Assembly: GCF_039541915.1 (NCBI RefSeq)
Contig: NZ_BAABHD010000032.1
Location: forward strand, 309,497-373,496
DNA: 64,000 nt
Source of the DNA: Nibrella saemangeumensis
GTDB taxonomy: Bacteria; Bacteroidota; Bacteroidia; Cytophagales; Spirosomataceae
Direction of reading: 5' to 3'
Part shown: positions 1 through 8,728 of the stretch, piece by piece
Position numbering within the stretch: position 1 is the stretch's first letter
Layout: each line of letters begins with the position of its first letter
Made by a program: the position numbers and the translations under genes
Notes under the pieces: model-generated
The model's input: the letters and a program-made list of their open reading frames with translations, nothing else
The model's database searches: none
Told to the model about the DNA's origin: nothing

Positions 1-609
1 CTGAACCACGCCAGAATTGCGGGGAGCGTGGCGGAGGGGAACCTGGAGTACAACGAGGTGGCACCGGGTCACATCACCATCATCACCATTCCAAGCCTCC
101 AGCACCGCAACGACATCGACCCCCTGAAACCCTATACCAAAAAGAGCCTGCTCCGGCGTATTGAAGAGTTCCTGCGGGCGCGGACGTCCTGTCACGTAAA
201 GCTCGCAGCCGCCCAGCCACAGTTTGAGGAGGTGCGCGTGGCCTGTACGGTGGTGCTGACCGACGGCTACGAGGATGTGCTGTATTACGGGCAAACCCTG
301 CAGCAGGAGGTCACTCAGTTTCTGAGTCCGTGGGCTTACGGAGGAGCAAAAGATATTGAGTTCGGCGGGCGCATTCACAAATCGGTACTGATTGACTTTA
401 TTGAGGAACGCCCCTACGTGGAGTACCTGACTAATTTTCAACTCTTCCATACACCCGGCGAAGGCACCACAGAAAGCAGTGATGTAGAGGAGGCAGTAGC
501 CTCAACGGCGCGCTCTATCCTGGTATCGGCGGCTGCCGTGCGGCACCAGTTTTCTGTCCAGTTAAAAGCAGCCCTTATACCCCAGCCCGACCCTTGTCCT
601 GATGAATAA
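1..609 (+). CDS. Baseplate J-like protein of an eCIS, C-terminal part (Afp11-like), truncated by window edge
   Basis: The reading frame is open from base 1, so this is the 3' end of a longer gene; the GTG at 28 is internal. About 202 residues are visible. The stretch QEVTQFLSPWAYGG and the following conserved I/F-GG region resemble the C-terminal part of baseplate J/gp47-type proteins of contractile tails, where it forms the wedge that joins baseplate to sheath. The last 8 bases overlap the next gene, whose N-terminus is typical of the Afp12-like wedge partner, which supports the pairing Afp11-Afp12. The acidic, Pro-rich tail ends in PDPCPDE. Family assignment rests on this short C-terminal segment plus the neighbours and would be firm only with the missing N-terminus. 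Confidence 0.62.
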   Translation: MNHARIAGSVAEGNLEYNEVAPGHITIITIPSLQHRNDIDPLKPYTKKSLLRRIEEFLRARTSCHVKLAAAQPQFEEVRVACTVVLTDGYEDVLYYGQTLQQEVTQFLSPWAYGGAKDIEFGGRIHKSVLIDFIEERPYVEYLTNFQLFHTPGEGTTESSDVEEAVASTARSILVSAAAVRHQFSVQLKAALIPQPDPCPDE

Positions 610-3600
610 CGCGCCCACCATACCCAAACACCCAAAGCTAAGCGAAGCAGAAGACTATACCCTCCTGCGCCAGCGGGGTATTGAGCTGATTCAGCAATTA
701 GGGAGCGCGCTCTGGACCGACTACAACATTCACGACCCCGGCATTACACTGCTAGAACTGCTCTGCTACGCCCAAACCGAACTTGGCTATCAACTGGGCT
801 TTTCCATTGAAGACCTGCTGGCGCTGTTCCCCGGTCAGCAACTTAACTTCGATGAGCAGACGTTCTACACCGCCCGGACCATGCTGACGGTTAACCCGTG
901 GACCACGAATGACTTTCGCAAGCAGCTCATCGACCCGATGGGCGTGCGAAACGCCTGGCTGGAATGCAGACAGTGCAGTTGTGATTTTACTCTTTACGCC
1001 AATTGCCTCAAAAGCGTATTGCAGTACGAAAAGACGGAGCATCCGGTGCGCATTAGAGGGTTCTATGATGTGTTGCTGGAACTGGACAGCGATGCAGTGA
1101 ACGGCGACCTTAACAGCGGAAAAGTATTCAACCGGCTGACGTTTGTGTCTGGGGGACTATTCACCAACGCGACGGTGGAACTGCGCTTTCCGCCCTGGCA
1201 CCAGGCCGCAGCGAGCATCGACAAGTTCTCATCGTTTATTAAACCAAAGAGCTTTCTGGAACCAAACGGCATTACCATCGTGTCCATCTCGGGTAATCCG
1301 CTCCAGACCGTCGACGTGCCGGACGAACAGCTCTACAAGGCGTTACGTAATCCGCTCTACGCGACGGTAGAGATAAGCTTCCACGCCATTGGCGGAGCAC
1401 CGCTGCAAACCACTACCTTGAAAAACGTACCCTTGAAGGTATGGTACCGCAACGACGAAGACCGCAAAGCCATTACGGTAGCGCAACTCCGGGCCATGCT
1501 GGCCGATACATCAAAGCTGAGCGTGGTGAACCGTTATCTGGCGCAGTTAAAGGCAGCCGCCGGCGTAGTTGAAGCGGCTACGGTCGCTCTGCACCAGCAC
1601 CGCAACCTGGCCGAAGACTACTGCACCATCAGCACCGTTCCGGTGGAGGACGTTGCTGTTTGCGCCGACATTGAGATGAGTGCCGAGGCTGATATTGAAG
1701 CCGTACTGGGACAGGCTTATTGGCTCATTGATCAGTATATGAGTCCAATCGTGCCGTTCTATACCCTGCAGCAGCTACTCGACCGAAATACGCCTGCCGA
1801 AGACATCTTTCATGGACCGAAGCTGAACCACGGCTTTATTCTGGATGCCGACCTGGACAAGGCGCAGCTTAAGACTAAACTGTTTACGTCGGACATCATC
1901 AACCTGCTGATGGATATACCAGGTATTACGGCCGTAAAGAATATTACGCTGGCTCGCTACAACGCCGTCGGTAAACTGGTCGAATCACAGCCGTGGGAGT
2001 TGGCTGTAACGCCCGGTCACCAGCCACGCTTTTACATTCACGCGTCGAAAGTACTGGTGTACAAAAACGGGCTGCCATTTCTGCCCGACCCTGATGAATT
2101 AAACGATACATTACTGCTCTGGAAAGGGCGTAATGCGCAGAACAAGCTTATTCAGCCCCAGAACGACTTACCCGTACCCGTAGGCGCCTACGTAGACCTG
2201 GAAACCTACTATCCTGTGCAGTATGCGCTGCCCGAAACCTACGGCGTGGGACCGCACGGGCTACCTAATCCGGTCAGTGATGCGCGCCGGGCGCAGGCTA
2301 AGCAGCTAAAAGCCTATCTGCTGGTGTTTGAGCACCTGCTGGCCACGTATGTACAGCAACTGAACCACTTCCGCGATCTGCTCAGCATCAACCCGGCGGT
2401 GCAGCATACCTACTTTGCCTACGTGTTTCGGGAGGATGTACTGGCAGGAGTTGATAACCTCTACAACAGCGTTACCGAACAGTCATTGGTAAATTTACTG
2501 GAAGACGAATCCGGCTTTGTGCGTCGGCGGAATGGCTTTCTGGACCATCTGCTGAGTCGTTTCGCCGAGAGCTTCAGCGACTATACCCTGACGCTTTACT
2601 CGGCGATGGGTTCCCACACGCGGGCGGGGGCGGAGTTAATCGGCGAAAAAATAAGTTTTCTGGAAGCTTTGCCTTTTATCTCGACCAACCGGGCGCGCTC
2701 GTTCAATTACAAAGATGAGACCACCGTTTGTGATAGTCGGAATATCGCCGGCTTGCAGGAGCGTATCCGGGTACTGCTCGGGCTAAATGGGCTGGCATCG
2801 TCTTTCTCCTACGTGACCACCGGGAACGCCACTACCCGGACGTGGGAGGGACATTGGGAACTGAATGATGGCAACACCCTGCTGCAAAGCCCACCGGTAA
2901 CCGATCAGCCAACCGAATATGCGTTGCAACAGAAACTTTATCAACTAAGCCGTAAAGCGGCCGAGGTGCTGGCTGACCCGGCTAGTGTGGTGGTGGTTGA
3001 AGCGGAGCCGGGCGTTTTTGCCGTGCACCTTAAAAGGGGAACAAATACGCTGGCTCATACACCCGCCACCTTTGGTACCCTGGTTGATGCCGATGCGCAC
3101 GCGCAACTGGTCCGAAACCTGGTGGAGCGCATCCAGCGGGCCGAGCAGATTTACGTGGTGGAGCATATCCTGCTCCGGCCGCATAACCAGCCTTCGACGC
3201 TCATCAAAGACGGCGATCCGCTATTACCCATTTGCATCGGTCCCGATTGCCACCTCTGCGGGGAAGAAGACCCGTACTCGTTCCGCATTACCCTGGTTCT
3301 GAACGGCGAGCAAGGGCTGGCGAACGGGGGAATTGCCTTCCGGCGGTTTGCTGAGAAAACCATCCGCCAGGAAGTACCAGCGCATCTGGGCGTCAAAATT
3401 TGCTGGGTATCTGAAGCACAGCTCAAAACCTTCGGCGGCCTGTGGTGCGACTGGCTCGCCGAACTGAGCAAAGCCGAGCCCAAACCGTTGCCGCTGAGCC
3501 AGAAGCTCAAGGCGCTGCTCGACGAATTCACAATCCTGAAGAGTGTGTACCCCAAAGCCACCCTGCACGACTGCGTGGATGGTGATGACGAAAACCGTGT

Positions 3601-3625
3601 GTACCTGAACCAGACCGTTATTTAA
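602..3625 (+). CDS. eCIS baseplate wedge protein (Afp12/Pvc12-like)
   Basis: A 1007-residue protein, ATG start overlapping the preceding stop region by 8 bases, which suggests coupled translation. Residues 38-54 read WTDYNIHDPGITLLELL, a hallmark near the N-terminus of the large wedge proteins encoded beside baseplate J genes in Bacteroidota eCIS loci. A second conserved landmark, VVEHILLRP, lies at about 852-860, followed by DPYSFRITLVL and a region with FRRFAEKTIRQEVPAH that is also usual for this family's C-terminus. No signal peptide or membrane segment is seen, as expected for a cytoplasmically assembled particle. By analogy with Afp12 (gp7-like) it would form the outer wedge of the baseplate. 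The function is inferred from family and gene order. Confidence 0.72.
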   Translation: MNNAPTIPKHPKLSEAEDYTLLRQRGIELIQQLGSALWTDYNIHDPGITLLELLCYAQTELGYQLGFSIEDLLALFPGQQLNFDEQTFYTARTMLTVNPWTTNDFRKQLIDPMGVRNAWLECRQCSCDFTLYANCLKSVLQYEKTEHPVRIRGFYDVLLELDSDAVNGDLNSGKVFNRLTFVSGGLFTNATVELRFPPWHQAAASIDKFSSFIKPKSFLEPNGITIVSISGNPLQTVDVPDEQLYKALRNPLYATVEISFHAIGGAPLQTTTLKNVPLKVWYRNDEDRKAITVAQLRAMLADTSKLSVVNRYLAQLKAAAGVVEAATVALHQHRNLAEDYCTISTVPVEDVAVCADIEMSAEADIEAVLGQAYWLIDQYMSPIVPFYTLQQLLDRNTPAEDIFHGPKLNHGFILDADLDKAQLKTKLFTSDIINLLMDIPGITAVKNITLARYNAVGKLVESQPWELAVTPGHQPRFYIHASKVLVYKNGLPFLPDPDELNDTLLLWKGRNAQNKLIQPQNDLPVPVGAYVDLETYYPVQYALPETYGVGPHGLPNPVSDARRAQAKQLKAYLLVFEHLLATYVQQLNHFRDLLSINPAVQHTYFAYVFREDVLAGVDNLYNSVTEQSLVNLLEDESGFVRRRNGFLDHLLSRFAESFSDYTLTLYSAMGSHTRAGAELIGEKISFLEALPFISTNRARSFNYKDETTVCDSRNIAGLQERIRVLLGLNGLASSFSYVTTGNATTRTWEGHWELNDGNTLLQSPPVTDQPTEYALQQKLYQLSRKAAEVLADPASVVVVEAEPGVFAVHLKRGTNTLAHTPATFGTLVDADAHAQLVRNLVERIQRAEQIYVVEHILLRPHNQPSTLIKDGDPLLPICIGPDCHLCGEEDPYSFRITLVLNGEQGLANGGIAFRRFAEKTIRQEVPAHLGVKICWVSEAQLKTFGGLWCDWLAELSKAEPKPLPLSQKLKALLDEFTILKSVYPKATLHDCVDGDDENRVYLNQTVI

Positions 3626-3638
3626 ACCGCTGACTACC

Positions 3639-6600
3639 ATGTTTGCCACCATTCCTACCCGGTTTCCTGAGTTCGTGGCCGACCAGATTCTGACCGCCCA
3701 GAACCTGCAGGACCTGTTTAACTACCTCGATGAGCAGGAACGGCTGACCCGCACTAACCTGATCGGCATTGGTATCGTGTGCGGGCTGGAGGTGTTTGTC
3801 TCGTCACCGGGCAACGCCATAACCATCACGCAGGGCGTGGGAGTTACGTCGGCGGGGTATCTGGTGGCTGTACCGCAGCGCACCTACACGTTCTTCGGCG
3901 AGTATAATGCGGAAAAAGACCGCTACTACGATCGGTTTGTCGACCCCACTACCAAGAAGCAGCGCATTCCGATCTGGGAACTGGCGGTGGCGGGTACACC
4001 GGAGGCCAAAACAGGTTTAGATCAGAGTTTTCTTAAGGATAAGGTGGTGTTGATTTTTGTGGAACTGGTTGAAATCGGCAACAAGAACTGCGACCCGGAC
4101 TCCTGCGACGATAAGGGCATCACGGTCGATGTAGTGTTCCGGCCTCTGCTGGTGGAAGAGGCCAACGTGGCGGGTCTTATCGGTGCCCTGAACGGCGATG
4201 ACCCATTTAAAACCGGTAAACCCTGCGTGGGCTGGGCTGAGGTGAAGATGCCCCGCTACAACGTGCCGGCTACCACGCTGCCTGACTCAGCCAGCATTTT
4301 GAAAAACTACCTCATGCTGCTGAACGAAGCTTTTTTGCAGAAGATAGAGAATACCCTGACGGCCGCTTATGCGACCCTGCAACTGATGGTAGCCGCCGAC
4401 TTTAACCAGAATCCATTCACTGGGTTGACGAATCGGTTTGCGTTTCTCTACGATGGTAGTCTGGGGGTGCCGCAGGTACTGAACGTGCAGTACTACTACG
4501 ACTTTTTCTCGGACCTGCTTCAGGCCTACGACGAGCTGCGCCTGACCTGTCAGCGCCACGGCGCTGTCTGCTGCCCCGACGAAAACCTGTTTCCCCGGCA
4601 CCTGCTGCTGGGCGCTGCGTTCAACTCCGCTACGACGTACCGGCATTACTTTCTGCCCTCGCCGGCGCTGGGTGATTCGTACACGCTGGTGGGCGAATTG
4701 CGATTTTTGTTTGCCCGGCTGGTGCAGTTGGTGCGGTCGGTCGATATTCCGGCGGGTGCGGGTAATGGGCAGATTCGGAAGGTGCCGATTGTGATTACGC
4801 CCAGCAAACTGGGCGATGTTCCCCTGTCGCAAAAGGCCATTCCGTACTACTACGACGTGCTGAAAGACCCTGCCCTGTTCGATGGCTGGAACTTTACCAA
4901 AACACAGAACGGGAAGGGGAATACCAACCTGAGCTACCACGCGCAACAGTACAATGCCACCGACGACCACGTACGCTTTCCGCTTCGCTATGAGTTGGAG
5001 CCATATAACTTTTTTAGAATTGAGGGACATATCGGTTTGCCGTGGCAAACGGCGTTCCGGCAGATTTACCAGCTTAAACAGCAGCACCGGCTGGCGTTCG
5101 ATGTCGTAGCGCTGAACGGTGACTTTCGGTCGTTAATTGCCCTGTTGCAGCAGAGCCTGAATAATCTGGGCAAGGTGCTGGCGGAGCAGCCCGAAAAATG
5201 GCGACAGATACTCTGCTATTTCAACGACATCGAAATGCAGTACGATATGCAGGCCGCCGAACTGCGCTGCACCTTGGGTAAAGTAATACGGTTCCTTTAC
5301 GATCAGCCATTTGCCAACCGACAGGGCGATAACAACGATACACCGGTTTCGCAACTGCTGCGCAAGTTCGACCCGAATTATAAAACCAAGCGCGAAACGC
5401 TGGGCGAAGCCTTCGACCAGTGGTACCCAACCGTAAAAGACCAGCCGTACATCACGTCGGCAGTGATGCTGCAGAGCAGCGTCATAACGGGTGCAGCCGC
5501 GGTGCTAAGTCCGCTCAGTATCATGTACTACCTGGAGAAAATTCACGAAGCCCTGCCCGATGGTATCATTCAGCTAAATATTACCGACCTGACTGCCCGC
5601 CTGCAGGATGCGTGCGTCATCGCGGAGCGACTCATTGACCAACTGCTGCAACAGGATGCAACGGGTCAATCCCGCACTAACCCCGAACTCCTGCTGCACC
5701 TCAACGCCGTCGTGCGCGTGTGTAAAGGTTCAGTGATGGCGGAACTGTACCGTAATTTCCTCTTCCGGTTCTACCTGTTCATGGCCAACCAGTCGTTTGC
5801 CATGTTTTCTTTCCTCAACAGCGGCATTCAGCACAAGGCTGGTGTTCCCGTAGGCGGAACTTTCATTCTGGTTTACCACGACGCGCTGCCGCAGCGGAAT
5901 GGAAATACCAACATTCGGGATATACGGGGTGAGCTAACCGCAAGTTTTCGGGGCAGCGATACAACATCAGGCCGAGCCGACTCAGATCGGGTAGCAGAAG
6001 GTCCGGAGCGGATACAACTCACCAATCGAACAGCCGCCAGCCGTACCGCATTTGCGGACATTAAATCGGTCAAGGAGACGGGTATTTTCTGGCTGACGCA
6101 ACTGATTACCGCCCGCAGCAAAGAGGACGAACTAACGGATAAGGAACTGCTTGAAGTAGTGGCCGAGATACAAGACGGTGTAGTCATCGCTGACTTTTAC
6201 CTGCCGTACGTCTGTGCATCGGAGTGTGCTCCAATGAGCTACATTGTGCTGGGTGAAGATAAAGGTCAGGAACCACCTGTCCAGCTCCGCATCACGCTGG
6301 AACCAGACCAGTTCTGCGTTATCGACCGGAAGGAGTATCCCATTACCGTCAGTCCGGCGGGTGGTGAGGTAAAAGGTGAAGGCGTCAAAAAGAACGCAGA
6401 CGGTGCGTTTGTGTTTGTGCCGGCAACGGTTAACGTGGGGGCCGATGCTTCAAAAGCGGTGACGCTGACGTATGAGCAGGGTGGACAATCGGTCACCACA
6501 ACAGTAACGGTGTTTCTCATGCCAAAAGCCGATTTCGACAGCCAGCCGGCTACGACTTCGCCGATGGCTTTGCGGTTTATCAACCGGAGTCAGTTCGGGC

Positions 6601-7328
6601 AAACGAATGAGTGGAACTTCGGTGATGGCGGCACGTCTACAGCAGCCAACCCGACGCATACCTACAGCGCTGGTGGAACCTTCTCGGTTACGCTGAGTGT
6701 AACCAATGGTCCGTGCAGCGATGAAACGAAGAAGGAAGTGTCAGTGCGGGAGCCGGTAACGCTGAAGTGTACGGACCTGACCATTTGGCGCGATGCATTC
6801 GCAAAGCTGAACAGCCAGCCGGCCCGCGTGCTGGCTCGATTCCGTAACGCCTTCCCCGGCTTTGGCGCCGTGTCTGACGCTTTTGGCCGGGTAGACCAGC
6901 TACTCCCCCGTCCGCAGGACGAACAGCAGCGCGAACTCGCCCAAATTATGCCGCCACCGGAGATCACCCGCTGGATGCGCGAGTTAACGGCAGTTATCAC
7001 CAATCCAGATCAGGTAGCCGTTCGTCCGCTGGCGCTGGAGTTGTTCCGCGTGCTGATTGGCGTGGTTATGTTCTTCTCCTGCGTGCAGAAGAATGATATT
7101 GACAAAGAACCAGTACCAACCTTCGACTTGTGGGCTGTAATGACCGACGGCTTTATACGCTCCTGGCAGAATGCAGCTGCTAACTTCACCCCGGCCGAGC
7201 GGGAGATTGTAGCTAGAATGATTGACGATGCTAAGGCTGAGTTTGAACGAACCGAGCAGCAGGAGGTAGCCAAGCGCCGGTATCTGGAGATGCTAAAACG
7301 ATTGATCGATATTCTGAATAGCCTGTAA
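3639..7328 (+). CDS. Large eCIS-locus structural protein with Ig-like and PKD domains
   Basis: A 1229-residue protein starting 13 bases after the Afp12-like gene and ending 2 bases before the tape-measure gene, so it sits inside the structural operon. The N-terminal 60 residues (ADQILTAQNLQDLFNYLDEQ, then GIGIVCGLEV) resemble proteins seen in Bacteroidota eCIS clusters. The middle, to about 870, has no domain I recognise. Residues about 873-958 look like an Ig-like beta sandwich, and about 961-1040 form a PKD domain with the usual WNFGDGGTS and PTHTYSAGGTFSVTL signature. The last 190 residues are predicted mostly helical. PKD domains are common in extracellular adhesion and in phage fibres, so a baseplate-attached fibre or spike-decorating role is plausible. 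That role is inference; no enzymatic motif was seen. Confidence 0.6.
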   Translation: MFATIPTRFPEFVADQILTAQNLQDLFNYLDEQERLTRTNLIGIGIVCGLEVFVSSPGNAITITQGVGVTSAGYLVAVPQRTYTFFGEYNAEKDRYYDRFVDPTTKKQRIPIWELAVAGTPEAKTGLDQSFLKDKVVLIFVELVEIGNKNCDPDSCDDKGITVDVVFRPLLVEEANVAGLIGALNGDDPFKTGKPCVGWAEVKMPRYNVPATTLPDSASILKNYLMLLNEAFLQKIENTLTAAYATLQLMVAADFNQNPFTGLTNRFAFLYDGSLGVPQVLNVQYYYDFFSDLLQAYDELRLTCQRHGAVCCPDENLFPRHLLLGAAFNSATTYRHYFLPSPALGDSYTLVGELRFLFARLVQLVRSVDIPAGAGNGQIRKVPIVITPSKLGDVPLSQKAIPYYYDVLKDPALFDGWNFTKTQNGKGNTNLSYHAQQYNATDDHVRFPLRYELEPYNFFRIEGHIGLPWQTAFRQIYQLKQQHRLAFDVVALNGDFRSLIALLQQSLNNLGKVLAEQPEKWRQILCYFNDIEMQYDMQAAELRCTLGKVIRFLYDQPFANRQGDNNDTPVSQLLRKFDPNYKTKRETLGEAFDQWYPTVKDQPYITSAVMLQSSVITGAAAVLSPLSIMYYLEKIHEALPDGIIQLNITDLTARLQDACVIAERLIDQLLQQDATGQSRTNPELLLHLNAVVRVCKGSVMAELYRNFLFRFYLFMANQSFAMFSFLNSGIQHKAGVPVGGTFILVYHDALPQRNGNTNIRDIRGELTASFRGSDTTSGRADSDRVAEGPERIQLTNRTAASRTAFADIKSVKETGIFWLTQLITARSKEDELTDKELLEVVAEIQDGVVIADFYLPYVCASECAPMSYIVLGEDKGQEPPVQLRITLEPDQFCVIDRKEYPITVSPAGGEVKGEGVKKNADGAFVFVPATVNVGADASKAVTLTYEQGGQSVTTTVTVFLMPKADFDSQPATTSPMALRFINRSQFGQTNEWNFGDGGTSTAANPTHTYSAGGTFSVTLSVTNGPCSDETKKEVSVREPVTLKCTDLTIWRDAFAKLNSQPARVLARFRNAFPGFGAVSDAFGRVDQLLPRPQDEQQRELAQIMPPPEITRWMRELTAVITNPDQVAVRPLALELFRVLIGVVMFFSCVQKNDIDKEPVPTFDLWAVMTDGFIRSWQNAAANFTPAEREIVARMIDDAKAEFERTEQQEVAKRRYLEMLKRLIDILNSL

Positions 7329-7330
7329 CC

Positions 7331-8713
7331 ATGACCAACCGACACACCATCGGCAAAGCCCGGATTGAACTGCAACTGCCCGACACCGCTCAGGCGGATG
7401 TGAGTACGGTACGGGAATGGTGTGTGTCGGTGTTGCTGGAGGACCTCGATGGCGTCTTATCCACTATCTGCGGCCCAAACGAGGTAATGCAATTAGTCCG
7501 TTTGTCGCTGGTGTTAACGCTGCCTGCGTGGGAGGGGGAGCGATCGACCGCAATCCGCGAGGCACTCCAACGTCAGATTCGGGAGCAGGTTGAGCAGCAG
7601 GCAGGTCAGTCTTTTACGCACAAAGTAACACTGGCGGAACATCGTGCCAATACGCTGCTGCATTATCTCCAGCACGGTACGCTACCGACTCTGCTCACCG
7701 AGGCAGGGTGGAGCGAATGGCGGGAAGGCGTACAGCAACAGGCGTTGGCTGACCCCTGGTTTCAACAGCGACTCGCAGCTGTACTGACCAGCGAAGTCAC
7801 TTTCCGGCGGTGGTGGCAATTCACGGGTGAGGAATTTCAATACCAGCTACTCGACCAGTGGGTACCCATAACGGGCTTGCCGTGGGCGCTTTTTACGGAG
7901 CAACTTGCAGCGGTTCAAAGGCTTTCGTTTACAAATACGGTTGAACTGCTGCAATCCGTGTTTCTGGTACTGCATCACAATTGGGTGGTTCGCCATGATT
8001 CGGCGCAGTTCCTGGCGCAGTGGTTCAATAGGGTACCTTTCGCTGTTTTTCGGCCTCAGTCGGTGGAGCTGCTGATAGGTACATTACCCAATCCTTTGCG
8101 CCAGCAGGTTTTGTCGCTTTTTGACCAGCTTTCAGAAGAAAGACTACTTAGTCCAGAAGACCAACCAACTGGGACTTTGCGTAGTAAAGCGCGAGCTACT
8201 GAGCTGGACACGCACCTGGCGGAGGGTATTACCGTCGCCAATGCCGGACTGGTGTTGCTGGCTAATTTTCTGCCCACGTTTCTGGAAAGGCTGAACGAAG
8301 TATCCGATAACCAATTGCGCCACCCGGGGCGAATGCCCATGCTGCTGCACTACCTGGCCACGGGCGAAACGGAGGCACCGGAATGGCAGTTGCTGTTCCC
8401 TAAGCTGCTCTGCGGCCTGCTACCCGCCGATACGTGCGACCATAGGATAAAGGTGACGCAAGAGGTAGCGCAGGAAGTACAAAATCTGCTACATTCCGTT
8501 ATTGAACACTGGGGCAGGCTCCGGAACACATCACCCGCTGGTTTACGCGAGGCATTTCTGCAGCGCACCGGTCAGTTGACGGTAGAAGATACAGTGTACC
8601 GATTGACGATTAAGGAAGAGACGCTGGACGTTCTACTGCAATTTGTTCCCTGGTCCTTTCGGTACGTACGCCTGCCGTGGATGCCGAAATTATTAGCAAC
8701 GGAATGGGCATAA
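7331..8713 (+). CDS. Contractile injection system tape-measure protein (CIS_TMP, Afp14-like)
   Basis: A 460-residue protein whose two ends fit the CIS_TMP family. The N-terminus has the pattern HTIGKARIELQLPDT, then a short region ending GPNEVMQLVRLSLVL. The C-terminus has NTSPAGLREAFLQRTGQL, a beta-rich stretch and LPWMPKLLATEWA, which matches the family's usual ending (LPWM...EW). Such proteins set the length of the inner tube in eCIS particles. The ATG lies 2 bases after the preceding stop; the next gene begins 15 bases downstream after AGAAGG. The protein is short for a tape measure, which would suit a short particle, but length scaling is known only for some systems. The family assignment is firm; particle length is inference. 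Confidence 0.8.
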   Translation: MTNRHTIGKARIELQLPDTAQADVSTVREWCVSVLLEDLDGVLSTICGPNEVMQLVRLSLVLTLPAWEGERSTAIREALQRQIREQVEQQAGQSFTHKVTLAEHRANTLLHYLQHGTLPTLLTEAGWSEWREGVQQQALADPWFQQRLAAVLTSEVTFRRWWQFTGEEFQYQLLDQWVPITGLPWALFTEQLAAVQRLSFTNTVELLQSVFLVLHHNWVVRHDSAQFLAQWFNRVPFAVFRPQSVELLIGTLPNPLRQQVLSLFDQLSEERLLSPEDQPTGTLRSKARATELDTHLAEGITVANAGLVLLANFLPTFLERLNEVSDNQLRHPGRMPMLLHYLATGETEAPEWQLLFPKLLCGLLPADTCDHRIKVTQEVAQEVQNLLHSVIEHWGRLRNTSPAGLREAFLQRTGQLTVEDTVYRLTIKEETLDVLLQFVPWSFRYVRLPWMPKLLATEWA

Positions 8714-8728
8714 GCGCCCCAGAAGGCT

